A stretch of DNA of 64,000 nucleotides from JBQDBK01 sp052090825 (GCA_052090825.1 JBQDBK010000004.1:62001-126000), one strand, 5' to 3'. Shown: positions 53,210 through 63,020, counted from the first letter of the stretch. The notes: generated from the sequence alone by a model not told the origin. A program made the numbers and translations.

Positions 53210-55432
53210 ATGAAATTTTTAATAAAAAAATTGACTAAATATTGGAAATTTATTATTTTAATAATTTTAATATTATTTGGGCAGGCTTTTGCTGAATTAA
53301 GTTTGCCAGATTATATGGCTAAAATAGTAAATGTAGGTATCCAACAATCTGGTATAGAAAGTAGTGTCCCATTTATAATTACTGGAAATACTTTTAATAA
53401 ATTAAAGTTAGTTACAAATGATGAAGATTTTTCTAAGATAGACTCTATTTATAAAAAGGAAAATAATTTAAGAAATCTAGATAATCCTCTATATAAAAAA
53501 ATAGAAGATAAAGAAAATACTTATTTTCTAACTAATTTAGAGAAAATTAAAGATAAAGACTTACAAAGAATTTTTGCAAAATCTCTATTGGTTATGAAGT
53601 ATATTGAAGAAGGACAGCCTCAGGGAATGGAAAAAATAGGAACTAAAGTTGAAATAAATCTACCTAAAGGAGATGAAGCTTTTAGATTACTAGAAAAATT
53701 ACCTGAATCTAAAAAATCTGAAATACTTTTAAAAATAGATAAGACTTTCAATAATTTGCCCGAAAGTATATCCTTACAAAGCTCTATGAGACTAGTGGCT
53801 GAAGAATATGAAAAACTTGGTATAGAGTTAAGTGGGATTCAAAATCAATATATTATGCAAACAGGTTTAAAGATGATTTTAATAGCCTTACTAGCTTTAT
53901 TAGCATCTATAAGTGTGGGTTTTATAGCTTCTAGAGTTGCAGCTGATTTTGGTAGAAATTTAAGACAAGAATCATTTGAAAAAGTAATATCATTTTCAAA
54001 TAGGGAGTTTGACAAATTTTCAACATCATCTTTAATAACTAGAAGTAACAATGATATACAGCAGGTGCAAAATATGCTTGTAATAGCTCTTAGAATTATA
54101 TTTTATGCTCCTATTTTAGGAATAGGTGGAATTTATAAAGCCTTAACTACCAATGTTAGTATGGCTTGGATAATAGCCTTAGCAGTAGTATTAATTGTTG
54201 GAGTTGTTGCTACAATATTCTCTTTTGCTATTCCTTTATTTAAAAAAGTTCAAAAATTAATAGATAATCTTCAATTAATAACTAGAGAAATATTAAATGG
54301 ACTTTTAGTAATAAGAGCTTTTGTAACAGAAAATCATGAAGAAAAAAGATTTAGCAAGGCAAATAGAGTTTTAACTGATACAAATCAAAGAATTGCAAAC
54401 ATAATGGCTTCTATGGATCCATTTATAATGGTTTTAATGAATAGTACAAGCTTATTGATAGTTTGGATAGGTGCCCATGAAATAAATCAGGGTTTAATTC
54501 AAGTAGGAGATATGATGGCCTTTATGCAATACTCCATGCAGATAATAATGTCATTTTTAATGATAACTATGGTTTCTATAATGCTACCTAGGGCCTTAGT
54601 TTCTTTAAACAGAGTTGCTGAAGTAGTTAATGAAGAGATTGAAATAAAAAATAAAGAAAACCCTATAAAATTAAAAGAAAAAATTAATGGAAATATAGAA
54701 TTTAAAAATGTATATTTTAAATATGATAATGCTCCAGAAAATGCTCTTAAAAATATAAATTTAAAAATAAATAAAGGTGAAATAACAGCCTTTATAGGCT
54801 CCACTGGTTCTGGTAAAAGTGCCTTAATAAATTTGATACCTAGATTTTATGATGTTACACAGGGTCAAGTTTTAATTGATGGAATAGATGTTAGAGATAT
54901 AGATATTAAGGATTTAAGAGATAAAATAGGATTCGTTCCGCAAAAGACAAATCTTTTTACAGGTACAGTAGAATCAAATATTAGAATTGGGAAAAATGAG
55001 AATATAGATGAAAAAAGAGTAGAAAAGGCTATTAATATGTCCCAGTCTAAAGAATTTGTTTCGAAATTTAAGGAAGGTTTGAATCATAGGATATCTCAAA
55101 GTGGATCGAATGTATCAGGTGGTCAAAAACAAAGACTTTCAATAGCAAGAGCTATAGCATCAAAACCAGAAATATATATATTTGATGATAGTTTTTCAGC
55201 CTTAGATTTTAGAACGGACTATAATTTAAGAAAAGCTTTAAATGAAGAATCTAAGAACTCAACTATGATAATAGTTGCACAAAGAATAGGTACAATTATA
55301 AATGCTGATAATATAGTTGTACTTGAAGATGGAGAAATTGTTGGTCAAGGAAAACATTCTGAATTAATAAAAAATTGTAATGTATACAAGCAAATAGCAT
55401 CCTCACAATTAAAAAAGGAGGATATGGAATGA
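53210..55432 (+). CDS. Heterodimeric ABC exporter, subunit with degenerate ATP site
   Basis: 740 aa, membrane domain then ATPase. After the first helix (~15-35) an unusually large outside segment (to about residue 215) separates it from the next helix. The ATPase has Walker A GSTGSGKSALI and signature VSGGQKQRLS. Walker B ends IFDDSFSALD, with Asp for the catalytic Glu, and the H-loop is IIVAQRIGT, with Gln for His. These changes mark the degenerate-site partner of heterodimeric multidrug-type exporters. It overlaps the next gene by 4 nt. Confidence 0.92.
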   Translation: MKFLIKKLTKYWKFIILIILILFGQAFAELSLPDYMAKIVNVGIQQSGIESSVPFIITGNTFNKLKLVTNDEDFSKIDSIYKKENNLRNLDNPLYKKIEDKENTYFLTNLEKIKDKDLQRIFAKSLLVMKYIEEGQPQGMEKIGTKVEINLPKGDEAFRLLEKLPESKKSEILLKIDKTFNNLPESISLQSSMRLVAEEYEKLGIELSGIQNQYIMQTGLKMILIALLALLASISVGFIASRVAADFGRNLRQESFEKVISFSNREFDKFSTSSLITRSNNDIQQVQNMLVIALRIIFYAPILGIGGIYKALTTNVSMAWIIALAVVLIVGVVATIFSFAIPLFKKVQKLIDNLQLITREILNGLLVIRAFVTENHEEKRFSKANRVLTDTNQRIANIMASMDPFIMVLMNSTSLLIVWIGAHEINQGLIQVGDMMAFMQYSMQIIMSFLMITMVSIMLPRALVSLNRVAEVVNEEIEIKNKENPIKLKEKINGNIEFKNVYFKYDNAPENALKNINLKINKGEITAFIGSTGSGKSALINLIPRFYDVTQGQVLIDGIDVRDIDIKDLRDKIGFVPQKTNLFTGTVESNIRIGKNENIDEKRVEKAINMSQSKEFVSKFKEGLNHRISQSGSNVSGGQKQRLSIARAIASKPEIYIFDDSFSALDFRTDYNLRKALNEESKNSTMIIVAQRIGTIINADNIVVLEDGEIVGQGKHSELIKNCNVYKQIASSQLKKEDME

Positions 55433-57276
55433 AGAAATCAAATATAGAAAATAAAAAAGAACTAAATCTAAAAAAAGAAAGAGAATTAAATAAAAAATTC
55501 GAAAAACCAAAAAACTTTAGAAAAAGTTTAAAAAAACTATTAAATTATTTAAAAGACTACAAGCTTAGTTTAATATTAATGATTATTTTTTCCTTGTTAT
55601 CAGTTATATTTACTATCTATGGACCTAAGGTATTAGGAAGTGCAGTAAATAAAATATATGAAGGTTTAATAGGAAAAATAGGAGGAAATCCTAACGCTTT
55701 TGATTTTGAAGGAATAAAGAAAATTTTATTGTTTATATTAGGACTTTATATAACCAGCTCAATATTTTCTTATATAAAAGGGATTTTAGTTGCTAGGGTT
55801 GCACAAAAAATATCTTTTAAGATGAGAAGAGAGTTAAGTTTAAAAATAAATAGACTACCTTTAAATTATTTTGATAAAAAGACTCATGGGGAAATTTTAA
55901 GTAGGGTTATAAATGATGTAGATAAGATATCTACAACTTTAAATCAATCGGTAAGTCAGATAATATCAAGTTTAGTTACGATAATAGGTGTTTTGATTAT
56001 GATGCTTTCAATAAGTTTTAAAATGACTTTAGCAGCATTATTAATAATTCCTATATCTGCTTTAATAGTTGGATTAATAGTTAAAAATTCTCAAAAATAT
56101 TTTAAAGAAAATTCAAAAACAGTTGGATTAGTAAATTCTCACGTAGAAGAAGCTTTTGCAGGATATCAGATAATAAAAGCTTTTAATGGAGAAAAACAGA
56201 CAAGAGAAGAGTTTTCACAAATTAATGATAAATTATATGACTCATCTTGGAAATCACAATTTGTATCTTCAATGATGATGCCTATGATAAATTTTATAGG
56301 TAATTTAGGTTATGTATTTGTATCAATTTTAGGTGGATACTTAGCAATAAGAAAGGATATTCAAGTTGGAGATATAGTTTCTTTTATTCAATATATAAGA
56401 TCTTTTACTAGACCTATGTCTCAAGTTGCTCAAATGAGTTCTGTACTGCAAAGTACTTTAGCTTCAGCAGAAAGAGTTTTTGAAGTTTTAGATGAAGAAG
56501 AGTTAGAACAAGAAGAAAATAAAATTTTAAAAGAAGAAGATGTAAAGGGTAGAGTAACTTTTAAAAATGTAAATTTTGGATATAAAGAAAATGAAACTAT
56601 AATAGAAGACTTTTCTTGTGATATTAAACCTGGAATGAAAATCGCAATAGTAGGACCAACAGGAGCAGGAAAAACTACTCTAATAAAGCTTTTATTGAGG
56701 TTTTATGAATTAAATAGCGGTTCAATAAAAATTGACGGAGTAGATATAAGAGAGTATACAAGGGATTCCCTAAGAGGAATATTTGGTATGGTACTTCAAG
56801 ATACTTGGTTATTTAATGGAAGTATTAAAGATAATATTAAATATGGAGATTTAAATAAAACAGATGAAGAAGTTATAGAAGCTTCAAAAGCTGCCCATGC
56901 TCATCATTTCATAATGACTCAACCTAATGGTTATGAATTAAATATAAATGAGCAAGGAAATAATATTTCTCAAGGACAAAAGCAGCTAATAACAATTGCA
57001 AGAGCTATCTTGTCTGACCCTAAAATACTAATATTAGACGAGGCTACAAGTTCAGTAGATACAAGGACTGAAAGTCTAATACAAAAAGGTATGGAAAAAT
57101 TATCAGAGGGTAAGACATCATTTATAATAGCTCATAGACTTTCCACAATAGTAGATGCAGATTTAATCCTTGTATTAAATGAAGGTAACATTGTAGAACA
57201 AGGTAACCATGAAGAATTATTAGAAAAAGATGGATTTTATGCAGACTTGTATAAATCTCAATTTGAAGTAGTATAA
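55429..57276 (+). CDS. Heterodimeric ABC exporter, catalytically intact subunit
   Basis: 615 aa with a charged ~40-residue start, six membrane helices and an ATPase. The ATPase has Walker A GPTGAGKTTLIK, Walker B ILILDEATSSVD with the catalytic Glu, and H-loop IIAHRLST. Its signature is altered (ISQGQKQ), which fits the pattern that the intact Walker site pairs with the other subunit's good signature. Drug or lipid export is the family role; the substrate is unknown. Confidence 0.93.
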   Translation: MKKSNIENKKELNLKKERELNKKFEKPKNFRKSLKKLLNYLKDYKLSLILMIIFSLLSVIFTIYGPKVLGSAVNKIYEGLIGKIGGNPNAFDFEGIKKILLFILGLYITSSIFSYIKGILVARVAQKISFKMRRELSLKINRLPLNYFDKKTHGEILSRVINDVDKISTTLNQSVSQIISSLVTIIGVLIMMLSISFKMTLAALLIIPISALIVGLIVKNSQKYFKENSKTVGLVNSHVEEAFAGYQIIKAFNGEKQTREEFSQINDKLYDSSWKSQFVSSMMMPMINFIGNLGYVFVSILGGYLAIRKDIQVGDIVSFIQYIRSFTRPMSQVAQMSSVLQSTLASAERVFEVLDEEELEQEENKILKEEDVKGRVTFKNVNFGYKENETIIEDFSCDIKPGMKIAIVGPTGAGKTTLIKLLLRFYELNSGSIKIDGVDIREYTRDSLRGIFGMVLQDTWLFNGSIKDNIKYGDLNKTDEEVIEASKAAHAHHFIMTQPNGYELNINEQGNNISQGQKQLITIARAILSDPKILILDEATSSVDTRTESLIQKGMEKLSEGKTSFIIAHRLSTIVDADLILVLNEGNIVEQGNHEELLEKDGFYADLYKSQFEVV

Positions 57277-57293
57277 GACTTAGGAGGGGAAAT

Positions 57294-57752
57294 ATGAGAA
57301 AATATAAATTAATTGTTTTGCCAATTTTAATAGTAACTTTTTTAGTAGCTTGCAATAAAAAAAATGAACTTAGAGAAGTTTCCTTGGGAGATAAAAATAA
57401 AATTAGCTTTACTGATTTTTATCTAGGAAAATATAGTGAAAAAGATGAAAAAACTATTCCTATAAAAGTAAGTAGGGAAGATGAAGAAAAAATTTTAGAC
57501 CTACTTAGTAAATTAAAAAAGACAAATTCATTTGGTTTAGAATCTGCTGTAGATAATGACACTCTTATTTTAAGTTTAAAAAATAAGGATAAGGAAGTCT
57601 TAGAAATACGAATGATAGAAAATAAACCCTATAGGGAAGATAATAAATTTTATTATTCAGTTTATTTAGGTGAAAATAAAGTAGAAACTTATACAAGCCC
57701 TGGAGAAGAGAATATAAAACTTCAAATAGAAAAAATAGTAAATAAAAAATAG
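57294..57752 (+). CDS. Lipoprotein of unknown function
   Basis: 152 aa with a lipoprotein signal: basic start, hydrophobic stretch and lipobox LVAC (Cys20). The outside domain (ISFTDFYLGK..., EDEEKILDLLSKLKK, TLILSLKNKDKEVLEIRM, KFYYSVYLGENKVETY) shares its layout with the proteins at 8528-9007 and 24806-25243. AGGAGGGG precedes the ATG. It follows the ABC exporter by 17 nt and is probably in its operon. Confidence 0.8.
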   Translation: MRKYKLIVLPILIVTFLVACNKKNELREVSLGDKNKISFTDFYLGKYSEKDEKTIPIKVSREDEEKILDLLSKLKKTNSFGLESAVDNDTLILSLKNKDKEVLEIRMIENKPYREDNKFYYSVYLGENKVETYTSPGEENIKLQIEKIVNKK

Positions 57753-57764
57753 AAGTATAGAATA

Positions 57765-57825
57765 AAAATAGACAGGTTAGAAGAGATAAAATTCTTTTAA
57801 ATTTGTCTATTTTTAAATTAAGTAA
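57765..57825. terminator. Possible bidirectional terminator
   Basis: AAAAATAGACA and TGTCTATTTTT are inverted copies around a long loop, between converging genes. Confidence 0.55.
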
Positions 57826-58370
57826 ATATTAAATATTATTCCAAGAATAGCACCAATTGAGACTAATTTAAAAATACTGAGCTTCTTTAAATACATAATA
57901 AAACCGACAATAAAACATATACCAGCTGTAATATTAATATTTGAAAAACCATTTGGGAAAACACTAGTTTCAATTAATTTTAAGGCAGTAATAAAAATTA
58001 GGGATACAATTCCAGCTTTAATTCCATTTAAAGCCCAGTCTAAAAATTTAAACTTTTTATTCTTTTTAAATAAAAAATAACCTAAGGTAAGCATTAAAAT
58101 CAATTGAGGAGTTACAAAACCTGCAGTTGCAAAAATAGCTCCAGGTAAACCCATAACCTTTTGACCAACAAAAGAAGCAGCATTTATAGCAATTGGGCCA
58201 GGCGTCATTTGAGAAATAGAAATTAAATCTGTAAACTCTATCATACTAATCCATTGATAATCATTAACTATATATTTTTCTATAAGAGGTAAGGAAGCAT
58301 ATCCTCCACCAAAGGCAAATACACCCATTTTAAAAAAGATAGCATAAAGCTGAAATAACTTAAGAATCAC
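57813..58370 (-). CDS. Chromate transporter half-protein (CHR family)
   Basis: 185 aa with about five to six helices. CHR signatures: FFKMGVFAFGGGYASLPLIEK and ISQMTPGPIAINAASFVG. Short CHR proteins come in pairs that together equal one full ChrA; the other half is encoded just upstream with an 11-nt overlap. Chromate efflux is the family activity, but anion range is uncertain. Confidence 0.9.
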   Translation of the reverse strand: MILKLFQLYAIFFKMGVFAFGGGYASLPLIEKYIVNDYQWISMIEFTDLISISQMTPGPIAINAASFVGQKVMGLPGAIFATAGFVTPQLILMLTLGYFLFKKNKKFKFLDWALNGIKAGIVSLIFITALKLIETSVFPNGFSNINITAGICFIVGFIMYLKKLSIFKLVSIGAILGIIFNIYLI

Positions 58371-58941
58371 TCTTATTCCTCCTATTTGAAAGATAAAAAA
58401 CTATAATGCCTAAAAAACCACAAAGTAGGATTAAATAAGCAGTATTAATCTTTAAAAAATATCCAAGATAAAAAATTAAAATTATTAAAGCAATTGTAAA
58501 AATAGGATATTTTTTATAGGAATTTTTAGCCATATTAAAAACAGTTAAAAGTAAAACAGCAGAAATAATCCCACTAATCCCATTAAGAGCTGAATTTATA
58601 TAAAAATTATCCCTAAACTGATTATAAAAATTAGCAATTATTGAAAGAATAATAAGACAGGGACTAGCAGATGCAACTAAGGCTACAAGAGCACCAATAA
58701 AACCCCTAAGTTTGTAACCAGTTAAAATTGAAGCAGAAATTGCCATTGCCCCTGGACCACTTTGAGCAATTGCAACAATATCCATCATATCATCTTCAGG
58801 TATTAATTTTTTTTCATTAACATATATATCACTTATAACAGGAACAATAGTATAGCCACCACCAAAAGTAATAGCATTTATTTTAAAAAAAGTTATAAAA
58901 ATATTTATTAAACTAAGATTTTTTGATTTATTATTTTCCAT
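58360..58941 (-). CDS. Chromate transporter half-protein (CHR family), partner
   Basis: 193 aa from ATG 58941 (AGGTGAT upstream; the frame is open to 58980 but poorly supported). Signatures are FFKINAITFGGGYTIVPVI and VAIAQSGPGAMAISASILTG. About five to six helices. First gene of the pair. Confidence 0.9.
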   Translation of the reverse strand: MENNKSKNLSLINIFITFFKINAITFGGGYTIVPVISDIYVNEKKLIPEDDMMDIVAIAQSGPGAMAISASILTGYKLRGFIGALVALVASASPCLIILSIIANFYNQFRDNFYINSALNGISGIISAVLLLTVFNMAKNSYKKYPIFTIALIILIFYLGYFLKINTAYLILLCGFLGIIVFYLSNRRNKSDS

Positions 58942-59032
58942 AAAATCACCTAAAAATATTATAACATAACATATTAGCATACCACTTTAAAAAAAAGTAA
59001 AACTATGCAATAATTAGTTAAAGGAGGATGTT

Positions 59033-59815
59033 ATGGAAAAAATAGGTATAATAGGAGCAGGAAACATGGGTGGTGCAATAGCAAAAGCCCTAATAGCAAA
59101 CAATAAACAGATAATAATATCAAACAAATCTTCTCAAAAATTAGAAAAATATAAAAATATAGAAAACGTTGAAATTACGAATTCAAATATAGATGTAGTA
59201 AAAAATTCAAAATATATAATATTAGCAGTGAAACCAAACATATACCAAATTGTAGCCAAAGAAATAAACAAATATTTAGATGATAGTAAGGTTTTAATAT
59301 CAATAGCAGCAGGATTTACTATAGACAAATTAAACAAGTTATTTGTAGATAAAAAAATACTTATGACCATGCCAAATACACCAGCTATGGTAAATGAAGC
59401 TATGACAGCAATTTGTCCTAACGAGAAAGTAACTAAAGATGAGACTAAAAAAGTAGTAGAATTGTTTAACTTATTTGGTAAAGCTACTATCTTAGATGAA
59501 GGTCAATTTTCTGCTTTTGCAGCAGCCTGTGGTTCACTTCCAGCTTTTGTCTATATGTTTATAGAAGCAGCTGCAGATGGAGCAGTTTTAAATGGGATGA
59601 AAAGAGCAGATAGTTATGAATTTATAGCCCAAACAGTTTTAGGTTCAGCCAAAATGGTCCTAGACAGTAAAAATCATCCTGCTTATTTAAAAGATATGGT
59701 AACTTCCCCTGGTGGAACAACTATAGAAGGGGTAAAGATATTAGAAGATGAAGGATTTAGGTCTGCAATTATTGGCGCCATAAATGCAGCCGTAGAAAAA
59801 CATAGGAATATGTAA
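59033..59815 (+). CDS. proC: Pyrroline-5-carboxylate reductase ProC
   Basis: 260 aa. NADPH fold IGIIGAGNMGGAIAKAL at the N-terminus; MPNTPAMVNEAMTAI and the C-terminal SPGGTTIEGVKILE are family signatures. It makes proline from pyrroline-5-carboxylate. AAGGAGG precedes the ATG. No other proline gene is near; the next genes are a DJ-1-like protein and a peptidase. Confidence 0.96.
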   Translation: MEKIGIIGAGNMGGAIAKALIANNKQIIISNKSSQKLEKYKNIENVEITNSNIDVVKNSKYIILAVKPNIYQIVAKEINKYLDDSKVLISIAAGFTIDKLNKLFVDKKILMTMPNTPAMVNEAMTAICPNEKVTKDETKKVVELFNLFGKATILDEGQFSAFAAACGSLPAFVYMFIEAAADGAVLNGMKRADSYEFIAQTVLGSAKMVLDSKNHPAYLKDMVTSPGGTTIEGVKILEDEGFRSAIIGAINAAVEKHRNM

Positions 59816-59827
59816 GGAGGAAATAAT

Positions 59828-60412
59828 ATGAAAGATTTACTTATTTTTTTAGCAGATGGATTTGAAGACATAGAGGCATTAACAGTTTGTGATTACTTAA
59901 GACGTGCAGATCTTGAAGTGGACCTTGTGAGTATAAGTGGAAAAGAAAAAGTTAAGTCTGCTCATAATGTGACAATATTAGCTGATAAGACTTTTAATGA
60001 GATAAAGATAGAAGATTATAGAGCCTTATATATACCAGGTGGTTTACCAGGGGCTACAAATCTTGCTAGTAATAATAAGGTTTTAGAACTTGTAAAAATG
60101 TACAAAGAAGAAAATAAGACTATAGCTGCAATTTGTGCTGGACCTATTGTTTTAGATAAGGCTGGACTTTTAGAAGAAGACTCTTTTACTTGCTATCCAG
60201 GATATGAAAAAAACTTAAAAATTCAGAGTAGAAAAAATGAACCACTAGTGTATAATAATAATATTATAACTTCAATGGGACCTTCATTTGCCCAAGTACT
60301 AGCCTTTGAGCTTATAAAAGTTTTAAAAGATGAAAATACTTCTAATGATATTAAAAAAGATACCCTATTTACAAATCTTGTAGATTTTATAAAAGAGGAT
60401 AAAGTTAAATGA
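59828..60412 (+). CDS. DJ-1/PfpI-family protein
   Basis: 194 aa. The nucleophile elbow is AAICAGPIVL with the conserved Cys, and the acidic partner is in FLADGFEDIEAL. GGLPGATNLASN is also typical. Members act as glyoxalases, deglycase-like enzymes or chaperones; the job here is not clear. AAGGAGG before the ATG; its stop overlaps the next gene. Confidence 0.92.
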   Translation: MKDLLIFLADGFEDIEALTVCDYLRRADLEVDLVSISGKEKVKSAHNVTILADKTFNEIKIEDYRALYIPGGLPGATNLASNNKVLELVKMYKEENKTIAAICAGPIVLDKAGLLEEDSFTCYPGYEKNLKIQSRKNEPLVYNNNIITSMGPSFAQVLAFELIKVLKDENTSNDIKKDTLFTNLVDFIKEDKVK

Positions 60413-61380
60413 TGTATGAAGGTTTTTTAACTGATGTAGATGGAATAAAATTAGGACATGCCCAAGATGAAAAAGCCTTAACTGGAGTGAGTCTTGCAAT
60501 ATGTCAAGAAGGGGCAGTATGTGGAGTAGACGTTAGAGGATCAGCTCCAGGAACAAGAGAAACTGACCTATTGAAGGCAGAAAATCTTGTAGAAAAAGTT
60601 CATGCAGTAAGCTTAAGTGGAGGATCAGCCTACGGGCTTGATGCTTCTTCTGGAATAATGAACTATCTTGAAGAAAATAATATAGGAATGGATGTTACAG
60701 TTTGTAAGGTTCCCATAGTAGTGGGTGCTGTAATATTTGATTTAGCAGTTGGAAATCCTTTAGTTAGACCAGATAAAGATATGGGTTATAAGGCAGCTTT
60801 AAATGCAAAATATGATGACAAATCGCAAGGATGCCTTGGTGCAGGTATGGGAGCAAGTGTTGGAAAAATTTTAGGAAATGATTTTTCAGTAAAATCTGGA
60901 ATTGGTCAAGCATCAATTAAAGTAGGAAATCTTGTAGTATCAGCTATAACAGTATTAAACGCTTTTGGTGATATATATGACTATGAAAAAGGAATAAAAA
61001 TAGCAGGACCTTATGATAGAAAAAAGAAAAAATTTCTAGATACTTTGGAAATATATCAAGAAAAAGCAAGTGATTATAATGCTTTTAATAGAGCAACAAA
61101 TACAACAATTTCTCTAGTTGCAACAAATGCGAAATTGACAAAAGCAAATTGCAACAAGGTATCTCAAATGGCACACGATGGATATGCTAGAAGCATTAAT
61201 CCAGTACACACCATGTTTGATGGGGATACTATATTTACTATGGCAACAGGAGAAGTTGAAGCAGATATATCCATGGTTGGTTCACTGGCAGCCAAGGTAA
61301 TATCAAGAGCAATAGCAAACGGAGTCTATAGCTCAAAATCATTAGGTGGGCTAATATCCTATGGAGAAATAAATTCATAG
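60409..61380 (+). CDS. P1-family N-terminal-nucleophile aminopeptidase (DmpA-like)
   Basis: 323 aa. Self-cleavage in this family exposes a Ser/Thr nucleophile; here the site is RATNTTISLVATNA, so Thr is expected. Other signatures are GVDVRGSAPGTRETD and LSGGSAYGLDASSG, with DGDTIFTMATG near the end. It probably cleaves N-terminal residues from small or beta-peptides. It overlaps the DJ-1-like gene by 4 nt. Confidence 0.92.
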   Translation: MMYEGFLTDVDGIKLGHAQDEKALTGVSLAICQEGAVCGVDVRGSAPGTRETDLLKAENLVEKVHAVSLSGGSAYGLDASSGIMNYLEENNIGMDVTVCKVPIVVGAVIFDLAVGNPLVRPDKDMGYKAALNAKYDDKSQGCLGAGMGASVGKILGNDFSVKSGIGQASIKVGNLVVSAITVLNAFGDIYDYEKGIKIAGPYDRKKKKFLDTLEIYQEKASDYNAFNRATNTTISLVATNAKLTKANCNKVSQMAHDGYARSINPVHTMFDGDTIFTMATGEVEADISMVGSLAAKVISRAIANGVYSSKSLGGLISYGEINS

Positions 61381-61438
61381 ATTTTAGTAAATAAATTTAT
61401 TGAAGGGTATCTTAAAGAACCCTATCAGGAGGTAAAAA

Positions 61439-62179
61439 ATGAGAAATTCAAAGAACAGAAAGTTAGTAATAGCATCTATGCTAGGAGCAATAACCATAGC
61501 TTTAGGGTTGACTCCTTTGGGTTTTATACCACTGGGACTTATTAATGCAACAACTATGCATATACCAGTAATAGTTGCAGGTATATTAGAAGGGCCAATA
61601 GTAGGTATGGCAGTTGGATTAATATTTGGCTTATCAAGTATATTTAATGCTATAACTAGACCTACACCAGTTTCAGTAGTTTTTTTAAATCCACTTATTT
61701 CAGTTCTACCTAGAATACTAATAGGCTTGGTTTCATACTATGTATATAATTCAATTAGATTAGTAGGAAAAGATAAGTCTAAAAAAATCTCTATAGGTTT
61801 GTGGGTAGTAATTATATCAATGTTATTATATTTACTTTATAAAAATATAGTTACTGATGCCAAAACTTTAACAATAGTCTTAAGTGTAATATTACTTATA
61901 GTAGCTATTGGAATGTTATTTTTAACTAAAAATTACAAGGGTGATTTATCGGTTATGTGTGGAGCACTTATGGGCTCTATGACCAATACCATATTAGTTT
62001 TAGGCGGAATTTATATAATTTATGCTCAAAAATATATGGATATTATAGGTAGACCAGTAGCAGAGGCAAAAACAGCTATACTAGGTCTTATAATAACATC
62101 GGGTGTTCCAGAAGCCATTATAAGCGTTGTAATAACAACATCAGTAGTAAGAGCTATGACTCTAAGTAGAGGTAAATAA
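61439..62179 (+). CDS. ECF transporter S-component, probably for pantothenate (PanT-like)
   Basis: 246 aa with six or more helices. The N-terminal block (IASMLGAITIALGLTPLGFIPLGL...TMHIPVIVAGILEGPIVG) is typical of ECF S-components. Its stop overlaps the start of a CoaX-like gene, which suggests a pantothenate ligand. The energising subunits are not in the window. CAGGAGG lies 7 nt before the ATG. Confidence 0.83.
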   Translation: MRNSKNRKLVIASMLGAITIALGLTPLGFIPLGLINATTMHIPVIVAGILEGPIVGMAVGLIFGLSSIFNAITRPTPVSVVFLNPLISVLPRILIGLVSYYVYNSIRLVGKDKSKKISIGLWVVIISMLLYLLYKNIVTDAKTLTIVLSVILLIVAIGMLFLTKNYKGDLSVMCGALMGSMTNTILVLGGIYIIYAQKYMDIIGRPVAEAKTAILGLIITSGVPEAIISVVITTSVVRAMTLSRGK

Positions 62180-62949
62180 TGTTACTTGCAATAAATATAG
62201 ATAATAAAGATATTAGTTTTGGGATATTTAAAAATGATAATTTAATAACAAATTATAAAATTAAAACTGATAATAAAAAGTCTTCAGATGAACTTTATAT
62301 ATTATTTAAACTTTTAATTTCTGAAAAAATTCAAATAGAAGAAATAACAGATGTTATAATATCATCTGTTGTGCCCGAAATGAAAGAAACCATTATTAAA
62401 ATGGTAAAAGATCATTTTAATAAAGATCCTATTCTTATAGGCGTAGGCGTTAAAACAGGCCTTAATATAAAATGTGAAAATCCAAAAGATGTGGGATCTG
62501 ATAGGATAGTAAATGCAGTAAGTCTTATAAAAAGATTTGGAGGTCCTGGAATAGTAGTTGACCTTAGTTCGGTTATAACTATAGATGTAATAGGAAGTAA
62601 AAATGAATTTTTGGGAGGTTTAATTTTACCAGGAATTAAAATATTTCAACAATCGCTATCAATTTATAGTGCAAAATTACCAAGAGTGGAAATTGTAGAA
62701 CCAAGTAAAGTAATTGGGAATACAACAACAAAAGCTATTCAATCAGGGATATATTATTCTTATAAAAATATATTAAATGGGATAATAGAAGACATAGGAT
62801 TAGAATTAAAGTTGGATCTAAATGATTTAAATATTGTAATAACAGGAGAATATAGTGATTTTGTAACTAAAAATGCAAAATATAAATTTAAAATAGATAA
62901 AAATCTTACCTTATATGGTTTGAAAATTTTATATGATATAAATAAATAG
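62179..62949 (+). CDS. CoaX-like type III pantothenate kinase with altered phosphate loops
   Basis: 256 aa clearly related to CoaX: NPKDVGSDRIVNAVSL, GGLILPGIKIFQQSL...AKLPRVEI and AIQSGIYYSYKNI. Several key loops differ. The N-terminal DxGNT motif reads INIDNKD (the catalytic-position Asp is Asn). DFGTATT reads DLSSVIT, and the C-terminal TGG reads TGE. The enzyme may be weak, of changed specificity or a regulatory relative. It overlaps the S-component gene, so both likely serve coenzyme A supply. Confidence 0.85.
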   Translation: MLLAINIDNKDISFGIFKNDNLITNYKIKTDNKKSSDELYILFKLLISEKIQIEEITDVIISSVVPEMKETIIKMVKDHFNKDPILIGVGVKTGLNIKCENPKDVGSDRIVNAVSLIKRFGGPGIVVDLSSVITIDVIGSKNEFLGGLILPGIKIFQQSLSIYSAKLPRVEIVEPSKVIGNTTTKAIQSGIYYSYKNILNGIIEDIGLELKLDLNDLNIVITGEYSDFVTKNAKYKFKIDKNLTLYGLKILYDINK

Positions 62950-62967
62950 GACTAGCTAGTCCTATTT
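62944..62967 (+). terminator. Hairpin after the CoaX-like gene
   Basis: AAATAGGACTAG and CTAGTCCTATTT form a perfect 24-bp palindrome across the stop codon, with a modest T-rich tail. Confidence 0.7.
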
Positions 62968-63020
62968 ATTTATGTATAATAACTATAATTAGACAAACTC
63001 TATAAAGGATAATCAATATC

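Noticed and set aside
57813..58941. Split chromate transporter as a frameshifted gene
   Set aside because: Both halves have their own starts and complete CHR motifs; short paired CHR proteins are a known form.
61381..61438. A riboswitch before the PanT-like gene
   Set aside because: The 58-nt gap has only a weak GGGT/ACCC stem; too short for a known ligand-binding leader.
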